Assembly: GCA_041395865.1 (NCBI GenBank) | Contig: JAWKZQ010000015.1 | Coordinates: 1-64,000, forward strand | Direction: 5' to 3' | DNA from: IMCC2047 sp041395865 | GTDB lineage: Bacteria > Pseudomonadota > Gammaproteobacteria > Pseudomonadales > IMCC2047 | DNA length: 64,000 nucleotides | Shown: positions 1 through 8,720 of the stretch, one piece after another | Layout: every line of letters starts with the position of its first letter | Position numbering within the stretch: position 1 is the first letter of the stretch | Notes under the pieces: model-generated | Seen by the model: only the letters and a program-made list of their open reading frames with translations | Database searches by the model: none | What the model was told of the DNA's origin: nothing | Made by a program: the position numbers and the translations under genes

Positions 1-909
1 CACCCTGAACGTATTGCCTTTCCAGCGGCCTTCATACTTCGCCCGCTGCTGCTGGTGTTTTACCCGCTGGTATGGCTGGTCAACTTCATCGCCAATAAAC
101 TGTTAAGCCTGTTTGGCGTGCGCATGGACGAAGAGACAGCCGACCATGTCACCCAGGATGAATTGCGCACCATTGTGCACGAAGCCGGCGCACTGATTCC
201 GCAACGCCACCAGAACATGCTGCTGAGCATTCTGGATTTGGAAAAAGTCACCGTCGAAGACATCATGATCCCGCGCAACGAAGTGACCGGAATCGACCTG
301 GAAAACGACCTGGACGACATCATCCAACAGATCAGGACCAGTCAGCACACCCGTTTACCTGTGTTTACCGGCGATATCAACAATATCTGCGGCATTCTTC
401 ACCTGCGCAATGCGGCGCGCTTCCTGACGGAAGAGGACCTGACCAAAGCGGCTATCGTACAAACCACTCGCGAGCCCTATTTCATCCCGGAAAGCACGCC
501 CCTGAACACCCAGCTGCTGAACTTCCAACGCGAAAAACGCCGCATCGGACTGGTCGTAGACGAATACGGCGATATCCAGGGCATCGCTACGCTGGAGGAT
601 ATTCTGGAAGAGATTGTCGGCGAATTTACCACCGATGCAGCGGCCAGCAGCAAAGATATTCACCCCCAGGAAGACGGGTCCTACATCATCGATGGCAGTG
701 CTAACATTCGCGACATCAACAAGGTTCTCAACTGGAAACTGCCGACCAAGGGCCCCAAAACCCTGAACGGCCTGATCATGGAATCGCTGGAATCCATCCC
801 CGATGCCAGCGTAGGGTTCAAAATCGGCAACTTCTACATTGAAACCCTGCAAACAAAGGACAATATCATCAAAACCGCCCGCATTACGGAAACCAGCAAC
901 AAAGACTAA
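1..909 (+). CDS. HlyC/CorC (CorB/CNNM-type) transporter with CBS pair, 5' end outside window
   Basis: The reading frame is open from base 1 (HPERIAFPAAFILRPLLL...), so the gene begins upstream; the GTG at 55 lies inside the membrane domain and is not a credible start. The visible 302 residues contain the end of a DUF21 membrane region, an acidic linker, two CBS motifs (around MIPRNEV and VVDEYGDIQGIATLEDI) and a C-terminal CorC/HlyC domain (DGSYIIDG to the end). This order is typical of inner-membrane CorB/YfjD proteins, linked to Mg2+/Co2+ handling. The family call is secure; the transported ion is inferred. A second, shorter paralogue lies at 4187-5236. Confidence 0.93.
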   Translation, partial: HPERIAFPAAFILRPLLLVFYPLVWLVNFIANKLLSLFGVRMDEETADHVTQDELRTIVHEAGALIPQRHQNMLLSILDLEKVTVEDIMIPRNEVTGIDLENDLDDIIQQIRTSQHTRLPVFTGDINNICGILHLRNAARFLTEEDLTKAAIVQTTREPYFIPESTPLNTQLLNFQREKRRIGLVVDEYGDIQGIATLEDILEEIVGEFTTDAAASSKDIHPQEDGSYIIDGSANIRDINKVLNWKLPTKGPKTLNGLIMESLESIPDASVGFKIGNFYIETLQTKDNIIKTARITETSNKD

Positions 910-1021
910 GCGGGGCACGCCACTTAAAGCTAACCCGCTGATTCATCATCAATTTTTTATCCGTCTTGATCCTGGCAATTGACTCTTCCCAGCATTTCTG
1001 ATCCAGATCGATACTTGTCAG

Positions 1022-1050
1022 TTGACAGCCCCCGCGCATCTCGGCATATA
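1022..1050 (+). promoter_or_regulatory. Sigma-70-like promoter for the YIP1 gene
   Basis: TTGACA at 1022-1027 is followed after 17 bases by CATATA at 1045-1050 (TATACT overlaps at 1047-1052). It sits about 100 bases upstream of the GTG at 1153 in an otherwise empty 243-base gap. Recognised by eye from consensus only. Confidence 0.5.
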
Positions 1051-1152
1051 CTTAACTCGTGGTCATCAATTTCTGACCGTGTCTCGAAACGCTTTACCAA
1101 GACTTTCTCGGCTCAGCCCTATCGAGCCTGAACAAGATCAAGGAGTAATGCC

Positions 1153-1758
1153 GTGTTATTGAGTCATGTTTGGGGCCTATTTGCCCACCCTCGCGAAGAG
1201 TTCATGCTGATCCAGAAGGAACAGGCTGACCGACCCAACCTCTATATCGTCTATATCCTGATCCTGGCAGCCATACCGCCGGTCGCTATTTACATCGGTT
1301 CGACCATGACGGGCTGGCGCATTGGTGAAGGCGATATCACCCGGATGACAGCATCGAGCACCCTGTCCCTGTGCGTTTTAATCTATCTGGCCATCATTGC
1401 TGAAATCTATGTTCTCGGTCGCGCAATAGACTGGATGCGGGCCACCTATACCGACCTTTCCAAGCGTGAATTGAGCGGTTTAGCCCTGGCAACCTACCTG
1501 GTAATGCCGTTACTGGTGTTCAGTGTCTTCGCCGTTTACCCGACGATCTGGATTATTATCCTGACCATGATTGTTGCCAGCAGCTACTCGGCTTACCTGC
1601 TTTTTGCCGGCGTGCCGATTGTCTTTAACATCCCCAAGGAACGCGGGTTTATGTTTTCCGGTGCAATCCTGACCATTGCCCTGGTACTGGCCGTGGTGCT
1701 GCTAATCAGCATGGTCATTGTCTGGGTCATGGGCTTCAGCCCTGAGTTCACCAATTAA
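1153..1758 (+). CDS. YIP1 family integral membrane protein
   Basis: This 201-residue protein has a short cytoplasmic N-terminus (VWGLFAHPREEF) followed by about five hydrophobic segments, near residues 32-50, 70-90, 110-132, 136-158 and 170-194. The opening motif and segment pattern fit the bacterial YIP1/DUF1282 family, whose function is not established. The start is GTG, with AAGGAG eight to twelve bases upstream. An ATG three bases before it is in another frame and hits a stop after four codons. It appears monocistronic, with a promoter-like sequence upstream and a strong terminator after it. Confidence 0.85.
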   Translation: MLLSHVWGLFAHPREEFMLIQKEQADRPNLYIVYILILAAIPPVAIYIGSTMTGWRIGEGDITRMTASSTLSLCVLIYLAIIAEIYVLGRAIDWMRATYTDLSKRELSGLALATYLVMPLLVFSVFAVYPTIWIIILTMIVASSYSAYLLFAGVPIVFNIPKERGFMFSGAILTIALVLAVVLLISMVIVWVMGFSPEFTN

Positions 1759-1771
1759 GGCCACACAAAAC

Positions 1772-1801
1772 AAAAGGGGAGCCGAGGCTCCCCTTTTTTT
1801 C
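1772..1801. terminator. Bidirectional intrinsic terminator
   Basis: The arms AAAAGGGGAGCC and GGCTCCCCTTTTT form a near-perfect hairpin with A and T tracts on both sides. It lies between the YIP1 gene and the convergent DUF1289 gene and can serve both. Confidence 0.9.
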
Positions 1802-1812
1802 GCCGAAGAAAA

Positions 1813-2007
1813 CTAACGCCGCTCTTCAGCCTCAATAGCGCGACGCCGCTCCTCCAGACCGTCAATCACCTGCTGCCGCTGCTGATCGTCCATATCATGC
1901 CAGTCAGAAATTTCCTCGATATTTCGAAAACAGCCCATACAGACGCCGTCGAACAGGCTACAGAGCCCTATACAGGGGGAAGTCACGGTTGGATTAGGGG
2001 TAGGCAC
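1813..2007 (-). CDS. DUF1289 family small cysteine protein
   Basis: A 64-residue protein with the DUF1289 signature SPCIGLCSLFDGVCMGCFRN followed by an EISDWHDM segment and a charged helix. The four cysteines in C-x3-C-x6-C-x2-C spacing suggest a metal or cluster site (inference). The frame stays open further upstream, but a GTG at 2007 has TTGGAG six bases before it and precedes the conserved TSPC motif, so it was chosen as start. Members commonly accompany housekeeping genes; their function is unknown. It diverges from the Nudix gene. Confidence 0.85.
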   Translation of the reverse strand: MPTPNPTVTSPCIGLCSLFDGVCMGCFRNIEEISDWHDMDDQQRQQVIDGLEERRRAIEAEERR

Positions 2008-2116
2008 AACAAACTCCAAACAATAAAACGAAACGGTTATTAAGCGGTAAAGTTTATGTTTTAATTGGCGCTTCGACTTGATTGAAAGCAATTAAAAGCA
2101 ATTTGGAACAGGCTAA

Positions 2117-2674
2117 ATGAATTATTGTAGTGAATGTGGTCAATCCGTAACTCATCGCATCCCCGAGGGTGACGACCGCCCCCGCTATGTCTGCGACAGC
2201 TGCGGCGCCATTCACTACCAAAACCCGCGCATTATAGCAGGCTGCCTGACAACCTACGAAAATAAAGTGCTGTTGTGCAAACGTGCGATTGAACCCCGTT
2301 ACGGCCTCTGGACCTTACCAGCCGGTTTTATGGAAAATGGTGAAACCACGCTACAGGCAGCGATCAGGGAAACCTGGGAAGAGGCACTGGCGGAAGTGGA
2401 ATGCGAAGGCCTCTATGCCGTTTTTAACCTGCCTAAAATCAACCAGGTTTACATGATTTTTCGCGGTGAACTCGAAAGCCTCGACTTTGGCCCCGGAACG
2501 GAATCACTGGAAACCCAGCTTTTCGAAGAACAGGATATCCCCTGGGATGACCTGGCCTTTGAGGTTATGCGTAAAACCCTGGAACTCTACTTCCATGACC
2601 GTCAAACCGGCACATTCCCGGTACGCATGCTGGATATTACCCAGCACAAACGCTTCGCCAAAACGAAAAACTAA
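2117..2674 (+). CDS. Nudix hydrolase with N-terminal zinc ribbon
   Basis: A 185-residue protein. Residues 4-29 carry two CxxC pairs (CSEC and CDSC), a zinc-ribbon like that of NudC-type enzymes. Residues 70-92 hold the Nudix box: G-x5-E-x7-RETWEEA, with the last glycine position changed to leucine. The family hydrolyses nucleoside diphosphates linked to another moiety, such as ADP-ribose or NADH; the substrate cannot be told here. It is shorter than full NudC (about 257 residues) and lacks its N-terminal domain. The stop overlaps the convergent NIF3-like gene by four bases. Confidence 0.9.
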   Translation: MNYCSECGQSVTHRIPEGDDRPRYVCDSCGAIHYQNPRIIAGCLTTYENKVLLCKRAIEPRYGLWTLPAGFMENGETTLQAAIRETWEEALAEVECEGLYAVFNLPKINQVYMIFRGELESLDFGPGTESLETQLFEEQDIPWDDLAFEVMRKTLELYFHDRQTGTFPVRMLDITQHKRFAKTKN

Positions 2675-2991
2675 AGCCTGTTGACATCCGTCAGAGGCCA
2701 AACTGAATAGGCCGGTTCCTCATAGGGGTGAGCCGCCAGCATGGCCTCGACGGCCGCTTTGAGCACGGTTTTTTCGCAAACCAGCTCGACCCGATACTCA
2801 GCCACCTGCTCCACCTTCCCCTGCTGCCCCAGATAAGGCGCACTCCCTTGCAGCGGCCTGAACTGCCCCTGCCCCAGGGTTTGCCAGGCACAGCTGTCAT
2901 AATCCCCGATTTTACCCGCGCCCGCCTCAAACAAAGCCGTCTTTACCGATTCCAAATGCGCCTTGGGCACATACACAACAATTTGATACAT
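2671..2991 (-). CDS. NIF3-like / YqfO-type small protein
   Basis: A 106-residue protein beginning MYQIVVYVPKAHLESV and ending AMLAAHPYEEPAYSVWPL. This resembles the PII/CutA-like insert domain of YqfO/NIF3 proteins, which occurs as a stand-alone protein in many gammaproteobacteria; the HPYEEPA segment is the most characteristic part. The longer frame upstream to 3255 runs antisense into yaaA and was rejected. The ATG at 2991 has GTGGAG just upstream. Function is unknown. Divergent from yaaA with an 80-base spacer. Confidence 0.85.
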   Translation of the reverse strand: MYQIVVYVPKAHLESVKTALFEAGAGKIGDYDSCAWQTLGQGQFRPLQGSAPYLGQQGKVEQVAEYRVELVCEKTVLKAAVEAMLAAHPYEEPAYSVWPLTDVNRL

Positions 2992-3070
2992 AAGCTCCAC
3001 TCGAAATAAAAACCGCCGCCTTTTTACGCTAGAATAGCGGCTTTGAAACGCAACTGTCACTGGAACCATT

Positions 3071-3838
3071 ATGCTTGTTGTTATCTCGCCTGCAAAAACC
3101 CTCGACTTTGAAACACCTGCACGCTCTGACATTTCAACAATACCCGGTTTTCTGGAGGACTCGGAACGCCTGGTCGAACGCATGCGCGAGCTGGCTCCGG
3201 CCGACATTGCCAAACTGATGAAAATCAGTGACAAGTTGGCGGTACTGAACAGCACCCGCTACGAAACCTGGTCACAGCCCTTTACGCCCGACAACGCCAA
3301 ACAAGCCGTACTGGCCTTTAAAGGTGATGTCTACACAGGCCTGGATGCGGAAACCCTTTCACCTGACCAGGACCAGTATGCCCAACAACACCTGCGCATC
3401 CTGTCTGGCCTGTATGGCATCCTGAAGCCGCTCGACCTGATCCAGCCCTATCGCCTGGAAATGGGCACTAAATTAAACAATGCGCGTGGTAAGGACCTTT
3501 ACCAGTTCTGGGGCGATAAAATTACCGATGCCCTCAACGAAGAGCTCGGCGAAGACGACGTGCTCATCAATCTGGCATCCAATGAGTACTTTAAATCGGT
3601 CAACACCAGGAAACTGCATGCCCGTATCGTTACGCCCGTGTTCAAGGATACCAAGAACGGCGTACAGAAAATCATCAGCTTCTATGCCAAGAAAGCCCGC
3701 GGCCTGATGACGCGCTACATGATCGACAACCGGATCGAGCAGGCTGAGGCGCTCAAGGACTTCGATGTGGCCGGTTACCGGTTTGACGCCAGTCAGTCGA
3801 CAGCGAATGAGTGGGTGTTTACGCGCCCGGAGCAATAG
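3071..3838 (+). CDS. yaaA: Peroxide stress protein YaaA
   Basis: 255 residues, the usual length of the YaaA/DUF328 family. Family features seen are the N-terminal MLVVISPAKTLDF, the middle LSGLYGILKPLDLIQPYRLEMGT and NLASNEYFKSV, and the late KKARGLMTRY. In E. coli YaaA limits intracellular free iron during hydrogen peroxide stress and is OxyR-induced; that role is transferred from the family. ATG start with GGAACC upstream. Only a weak hairpin without a T tract follows (3845-3868). Confidence 0.95.
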   Translation: MLVVISPAKTLDFETPARSDISTIPGFLEDSERLVERMRELAPADIAKLMKISDKLAVLNSTRYETWSQPFTPDNAKQAVLAFKGDVYTGLDAETLSPDQDQYAQQHLRILSGLYGILKPLDLIQPYRLEMGTKLNNARGKDLYQFWGDKITDALNEELGEDDVLINLASNEYFKSVNTRKLHARIVTPVFKDTKNGVQKIISFYAKKARGLMTRYMIDNRIEQAEALKDFDVAGYRFDASQSTANEWVFTRPEQ

Positions 3839-4186
3839 CCTAAAACCCGTTCGAATAAGCGAACAGGGTGGGCACGACCAAAGCAGCCTGCCCCGGCGGA
3901 TCGTTTCACGCTCGGCGTCGCTCAGCGTATCGAGCCTCTTCCGACGGTAATTGCCGTTCAAGCGCTCGTCCTGCAGAATGAAGCCACCCTTCACCCCCGG
4001 CAATCGAGCCGTGGCATTGGCAATACTCCTATACCACCGCCTCAAAAGGCCAGCCTAGACCTTCACTCCTATCGATGACGACCTCCAGCAGCCCAACGCT
4101 CTTAGCCAGGATTTTGTCAGCCTACATTGAAGGCGTATGATGGCCCTATTCACAACAAACAATACGGCCAAAACCCAATCAAGCCT
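3839..4186. other. Gene-free spacer with a coding-like antisense remnant
   Basis: No convincing gene. Just after yaaA is an imperfect hairpin (CCCGTTCG / CGAACAGGG, 3845-3868). On the minus strand, about 3870-4045 reads as hydrophilic, protein-like sequence (GFILQDERLNGNYRRKRLD, then TLSDAERETIRRGR), but the frame runs on antisense through yaaA, starts only with a TTG and has no ribosome site. It may be a decayed gene end. Confidence 0.4.
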
Positions 4187-5236
4187 ATGCTACTACTGAT
4201 CCTATATGCGTTGACGGCGTTGCTTTTCTCCTTTCTCTGTTCAATTGCAGAAGCGGTGATCCTCAGCATCAGCAATGCACATATCGCCAACCTGGAACAA
4301 CAGGGCAAACCGGCCGGAAAATTACTCCGCCGACTGAAAAAAAACGTCGACCAGCCCTTAGCCGCCATTCTGACCTTAAACACTATTGCCCATACCGTCG
4401 GCGCTGCCGGTGTCGGCGCGCAGGCCTCTGTGGTATTCGGCAGCGCTTCCCTGGGCATCACCTCGGCCGTTCTGACCTTCCTTATCCTGATTTTCTCGGA
4501 AATCATCCCCAAAACCCTGGGCGCACTTTACTGGCGACAACTGGCGCCGGTCACTGCCCACGGCCTCAAATGGTTAATCCGTGTGCTCTACCCCTTTGTC
4601 AAACTCTCCGAGAAACTGACCCGGCTTCTGGGCGACAAACCTCACCTGCATGGCCTGAACCGAGCCGAGTTTGCCGCTATGGCTGAGGTCAGCGCCAGCG
4701 AGGGGCAGTTGGCGCTTCAGGAATCGAAAATCCTGCAAAACCTGCTGAACCTGCGTGAAATTCGCGTCAGCGATGTGATGACCCCGCGGACCGTGGTTTT
4801 CTCTGCCGATGAAAACCTGACCATTGCCGAGTTCCTGCAACTGCAACACCCCCACCAGTTTTCCCGCATCCCCATCTTCGAGGAAACCGCCGACAAGGTT
4901 CACAGTTTTGTATTGCGTAGCGACCTGCTGGTCGCTCAGGCTGAAGGGCGGGCCCGGCAACCGCTGAAACAGTTTCGTCGGCCTGTTAACGTCACCCTGG
5001 ATTCGATGGCCCTGTCACAGGTACTGGATGAGTTTATCCGCCTTAAAGCGCATTTAATGCTCGTCGTTGACGAATACGGGGATATGAAGGGCATCATCAC
5101 GCTTGAGGATATTTTCGAAACCCTGCTGGGCCTCGAAATTACGGACGAAAGCGATAATATCGAAGACATGCAGAAACTTGCACGCAAGTTATGGAAGCAC
5201 CGTGCCAGGGAAATCGGATTGAACATCAGGGAATAA
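4187..5236 (+). CDS. CNNM/CorB-like DUF21-CBS membrane protein without CorC domain
   Basis: 349 residues from the ATG at 4187. The frame is open back to a TTG at 4127, but those residues are polar and precede the first membrane helix. The DUF21 region occupies about residues 1-170 with four hydrophobic segments (LILYALTALLFSFLCS, LTFLILIFSEIIPKTLGA). The CBS pair spans about 195-325 (VMTPRTVVF, LVVDEYGDMKGIITLEDIF). Unlike the gene at 1-909 it stops soon after the second CBS and lacks the C-terminal CorC/HlyC domain. Likely an inner-membrane divalent cation transporter or regulator; the substrate is not shown. Confidence 0.9.
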   Translation: MLLLILYALTALLFSFLCSIAEAVILSISNAHIANLEQQGKPAGKLLRRLKKNVDQPLAAILTLNTIAHTVGAAGVGAQASVVFGSASLGITSAVLTFLILIFSEIIPKTLGALYWRQLAPVTAHGLKWLIRVLYPFVKLSEKLTRLLGDKPHLHGLNRAEFAAMAEVSASEGQLALQESKILQNLLNLREIRVSDVMTPRTVVFSADENLTIAEFLQLQHPHQFSRIPIFEETADKVHSFVLRSDLLVAQAEGRARQPLKQFRRPVNVTLDSMALSQVLDEFIRLKAHLMLVVDEYGDMKGIITLEDIFETLLGLEITDESDNIEDMQKLARKLWKHRAREIGLNIRE

Positions 5237-5281
5237 TTGCTCACGTCGATAGCCCTAATATGACCGGAAAGGAGCCCGTCA

Positions 5282-6727
5282 ATGCGTTCACCCCTCGCCA
5301 ATGAAAACCTTCATCGCGATCCAACTTGCCCAGCGGACGACAAGGGGCTAAGTGGCATCCACCCGCTGGCCAATGCACGGGACAGTTTCGCGGTAAGGGT
5401 TCTGTTCGCACGGATGGCAAAACACACGCTGGATGTGCAGTATTACATCTGGCACAAGGACACAACCGGCCTGCTATTGCTGAGCGAACTGCTATCGGCG
5501 GCCAGGCGTGGCGTTCATGTCAGGCTATTACTGGACGATAACGGCATTGCCGGACTGGACGCTTATTTATCGGCACTCAACGAACACCCCAATATTGAAG
5601 TGCGGTTATTCAACCCGTTCGCCCAGCGCCGCCATAAATGGCTAGGGTACCTGACCGACTTCTCGCGCGTGAATCGCCGCATGCACAATAAAGCCTTCGT
5701 TATGGACAACAGGATGGCGATCATCGGGGGGCGGAACATCGGCGACGAATATTTTGCCGCAACGCACGATGTCTTATTTGCGGATTTGGACATGATGATC
5801 GCCGGCGATGTCATCAAGGAGTTATCGACGAGCTTCAATCGCTATTGGACAAGCCAACCGGCCTGCCCCATCGAACAGATTATCCGCCAGCGTGGCACTG
5901 ATGCCCTCAATCAGTTAAATGAAGCGGTGCAAGGCATCTTCTCGCGGCCCGATGCAGAAATAAAAGCGTACCTCGACACTCTCCAGAAATCAGTGCTGAT
6001 ACATCAAATGATGACAAACACCCTGGATTTAGAGTGGACCCATGTGCGCATGGTCTGCGACGACCCCGTTAAAAGTCTCGGCAAAGCAGACGATAACAAG
6101 CTCGTGATAACCCAACTGCAGTCTATTTTTGAAAATGCCAAACGTTCCATCACGCTGGTTTCCCCATATTTTGTACCAACCGCTACGGGCACCCATACGC
6201 TCAGGAAACTTGCCGATCAGGGCTTACAGATTCGTATTCTGACCAACTCCCATGGCGCAACGGACGTACTACCGGTACATGCCGGATATAACAAATGGCG
6301 AAAAAAACTGCTCAAAAGCAATATCAAATTGTACGAAATGAAACGCCTGGCTGACATCGAATACCATCAACGTATCGGTCGCCTTGGCAGCTCCGGCTCA
6401 AGCCTGCATGCCAAAACCTTTGCCGTGGATGGCGAGCGTATTTTTGTTGGCTCCTTTAACTTCGATCCGCGCTCGGCAAAACTGAATACCGAACTGGGTT
6501 TCATCATTGACAGTTCTACACTCAGCTCGCAGCTGGACAGCCTGTTCAACAGGGTAATCCCCAATGCCGCCTATGAAATCCAAATCAACGCCGCGGGCAG
6601 GTTGTCCTGGCTCGAGCGGCTTGACGACGACCACCAGAGGCGACACCGTACCGAACCGGACAGCAGTTTTTTTCAACGCCTGGTTGTACGTCTTTTGGGG
6701 ATGCTTCCCATCGATTGGCTGCTTTAA
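5282..6727 (+). CDS. Phospholipase D family protein, ClsC-like cardiolipin synthase
   Basis: 481 residues with two HKD motifs: H135-x-K137-x4-D142 (MHNKAFVMD) and H376-x-K378-x4-D383 (LHAKTFAVD), each followed by a glycine/asparagine segment (IIGGRNIGDEYF, FVGSFNFDPRS). The layout and length match YmdC/ClsC, which makes cardiolipin from phosphatidylglycerol and phosphatidylethanolamine. No signal peptide or N-terminal membrane helix is seen, unlike ClsA. AAAGGAG lies just before the ATG. It follows the CNNM gene by 45 bases and may be cotranscribed. The substrate preference is family-based inference. Confidence 0.9.
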   Translation: MRSPLANENLHRDPTCPADDKGLSGIHPLANARDSFAVRVLFARMAKHTLDVQYYIWHKDTTGLLLLSELLSAARRGVHVRLLLDDNGIAGLDAYLSALNEHPNIEVRLFNPFAQRRHKWLGYLTDFSRVNRRMHNKAFVMDNRMAIIGGRNIGDEYFAATHDVLFADLDMMIAGDVIKELSTSFNRYWTSQPACPIEQIIRQRGTDALNQLNEAVQGIFSRPDAEIKAYLDTLQKSVLIHQMMTNTLDLEWTHVRMVCDDPVKSLGKADDNKLVITQLQSIFENAKRSITLVSPYFVPTATGTHTLRKLADQGLQIRILTNSHGATDVLPVHAGYNKWRKKLLKSNIKLYEMKRLADIEYHQRIGRLGSSGSSLHAKTFAVDGERIFVGSFNFDPRSAKLNTELGFIIDSSTLSSQLDSLFNRVIPNAAYEIQINAAGRLSWLERLDDDHQRRHRTEPDSSFFQRLVVRLLGMLPIDWLL

Positions 6728-6765
6728 TCTTCGGCAAACTCAAAACGCAGCAGAGTGCTTTTATT

Positions 6766-8706
6766 TCAAGGCGAAACGCTGGCCAACAACGGCGGCATTG
6801 GGCAATCCAGGCTCAGCGCCACCGCCCTGATCAATTCGATTTCTTCGGGCGTGATCTTGCCGTCCTGGGCCGCACACCGGCACAGGGCTTTCAATAAGCG
6901 CGGTTTTTGCAAAGGTTGTAACCGGTTGAGCACCTGGGTCGCCCGGGAAAGGTCCTTAAGACGGTAGTCAGATCGGGGGACAAAGCGCAAACGCCGCAAG
7001 CCAAGCGATGCCGACGCCTCAGAAAAGCTCTGCACAGCGGCGGCCTCGTCTCCAGGCGCGCCCGCATCGGCGACAGCAGAGAGCAAAAGGCCGCAGGCTT
7101 TTCCAACCAGCTTCAAGGAGCGGATCGGAGCGAATTCAGCAGGATTATATGACGCGGGCTCGAGCTGCTGTAACAGCACCCGATACAGAGCCCACTCATG
7201 AAGGTCAATTCGCTGATCGGCCTGCATCAGGGCAACCAGATTGACCCGGAAACGTTGTAGCTGAGGCTCGGATAGCTGTTTAAGCGCCGGGATACAGAGT
7301 TCCAGTAACGGTAGTCGATAGCGGGCCTCCCTCTCCAGGCTTTTATCCAGCGTTTGAGCCAACCCATAGACCACGGAATCGGCCTCTTCCCTGAGCTGTT
7401 GCCACTGTTTTTCGCGTACGGCTTCATCCGTATCCAACAGCAGACAGTAAACCAGGGCGCGTGCTCCGTAGGGTTCGGCCGCTGACGCCAGCAAGGTTTC
7501 CGGCAGGGACGCCAGCAGCGCATGGGCATAGGCCACGTGCCTGTCATCGGTAACGCCAACACTATCCAGCAGCGCCTGTCCGGCACTGTCGGCAGCCATA
7601 CGCCCGGCCGCAGCGCTGAACCCGGAAATCGGTTCGGCAACAGCCTCTGAACGCGAGCGCCTTGACGCCGCAGCAGGCTGTGAAATAACGGCATAACGCC
7701 CGTTCCAGTGCGGATCAATGCGTCGTATACGCTCATCGAGCGGTGGGTGGGTAGCCATCAAGTTGCCAAAAAAAGGCTTCACGGCCTGCCCGAAGAACAT
7801 ATGGCTGATTTCAGTGGCCTCCGGATGCTCGACCGAAGAACCCGCGCTGAAACCGCCAATTTTCTTTAAAGCCCCGGCGATACCGTCCGGGTTCCGGGTA
7901 AATTGCACCGCGGAGGAATCCGCCAGGAATTCACGTTGCCGACTGACGGCTGCCTTGATCCAGTTCCCGAAAAAAGTACCCGCATAACCAATTACCATCA
8001 AACCCGCGCCCAGCGCCAGGAAGGGCAATGCCCCATTATTTTTACTGGATCGGCTGCGGTAACCTGAGCGGGATACACTGCGCAACAGGAAATGTCCGAT
8101 CAGCCCCAGGACGAGGATACCGTGCAATACACCGATCAGGCGGATATTAAGGCGCATATCGCCATTGAAAATATGACTGAATTCATGGGCAATCACGCCC
8201 TGCAGTTCGTCCCGGCTAAGCTGTTGAATGGAGCCCCGCGTTACGCCTATCACTGCATCGGAGGGCTTATAACCGGCTGCGAAGGCGTTAATGCCCGCTT
8301 CATCGATAAGATATACCGGCGGCACAGGCGTACCCGAAGCAATGGCCATTTCCTGCACCACATTGAGCAACTTACGCTCGTCGGCATCATCGGTATTGAG
8401 GTTCAGCAGTCGCCCACCCATGGCTTCAGCCACCACCTTGCCGCCACCGGACAGCTGGGTCAGTTTGTAAACGCTGGCCAGCAGCACAACAAACACTATC
8501 ACCGCCGCAACCTTGAAAAGCGTGCTCCAGCTGAAGTATTGCAGGGCAAGCTGCCACTCCTGCATCGGCACACCGTTCATCCAGGCCAGGACAGCCACCA
8601 CCAGTAACTGGGTAAGGCCGATCAGCAGGAGTACCGCAATACTGAAAAGCACCACCAGGCGGCCAGTCTTGCGACGCGCCTGGTCCTGGTGTTCAAAGAA
8701 ATTCAT
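6766..8706 (-). CDS. M48 family (HtpX-like) membrane metalloprotease with long C-terminal extension
   Basis: 646 residues, about twice the length of HtpX. Two N-terminal membrane segments (about 14-43 and 61-80) precede the zinc site HEFSH at 174-178. Two more membrane segments follow (near 190-215 and 230-255), then VSRQREFLADSSAV with the third zinc-ligand glutamate. Residues after about 340 are soluble and helical, ending in a segment with acidic repeats (QDGKITPEEIELIRAVA) that resembles TerB-type domains; this last point is inference. It lies 14 bases after lemA, the usual LemA-M48 pairing. Probably inner-membrane quality control. Confidence 0.9.
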   Translation of the reverse strand: MNFFEHQDQARRKTGRLVVLFSIAVLLLIGLTQLLVVAVLAWMNGVPMQEWQLALQYFSWSTLFKVAAVIVFVVLLASVYKLTQLSGGGKVVAEAMGGRLLNLNTDDADERKLLNVVQEMAIASGTPVPPVYLIDEAGINAFAAGYKPSDAVIGVTRGSIQQLSRDELQGVIAHEFSHIFNGDMRLNIRLIGVLHGILVLGLIGHFLLRSVSRSGYRSRSSKNNGALPFLALGAGLMVIGYAGTFFGNWIKAAVSRQREFLADSSAVQFTRNPDGIAGALKKIGGFSAGSSVEHPEATEISHMFFGQAVKPFFGNLMATHPPLDERIRRIDPHWNGRYAVISQPAAASRRSRSEAVAEPISGFSAAAGRMAADSAGQALLDSVGVTDDRHVAYAHALLASLPETLLASAAEPYGARALVYCLLLDTDEAVREKQWQQLREEADSVVYGLAQTLDKSLEREARYRLPLLELCIPALKQLSEPQLQRFRVNLVALMQADQRIDLHEWALYRVLLQQLEPASYNPAEFAPIRSLKLVGKACGLLLSAVADAGAPGDEAAAVQSFSEASASLGLRRLRFVPRSDYRLKDLSRATQVLNRLQPLQKPRLLKALCRCAAQDGKITPEEIELIRAVALSLDCPMPPLLASVSP

Positions 8707-8720
8707 GCAGGGTACTGGGA

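Noticed and set aside
2992..3255. N-terminal extension of the NIF3-like gene
   Set aside because: It runs antisense through the start of yaaA; an ATG with a ribosome site at 2991 matches the family N-terminus.
3473..4045. 190-codon minus-strand frame
   Set aside because: Most of it is antisense to yaaA and its start is a TTG without a ribosome site. Only the part beyond yaaA is mentioned as a possible remnant.
4127..4186. Upstream TTG extension of the DUF21-CBS gene
   Set aside because: The added 20 residues are polar, precede the first membrane helix and lack a ribosome site.
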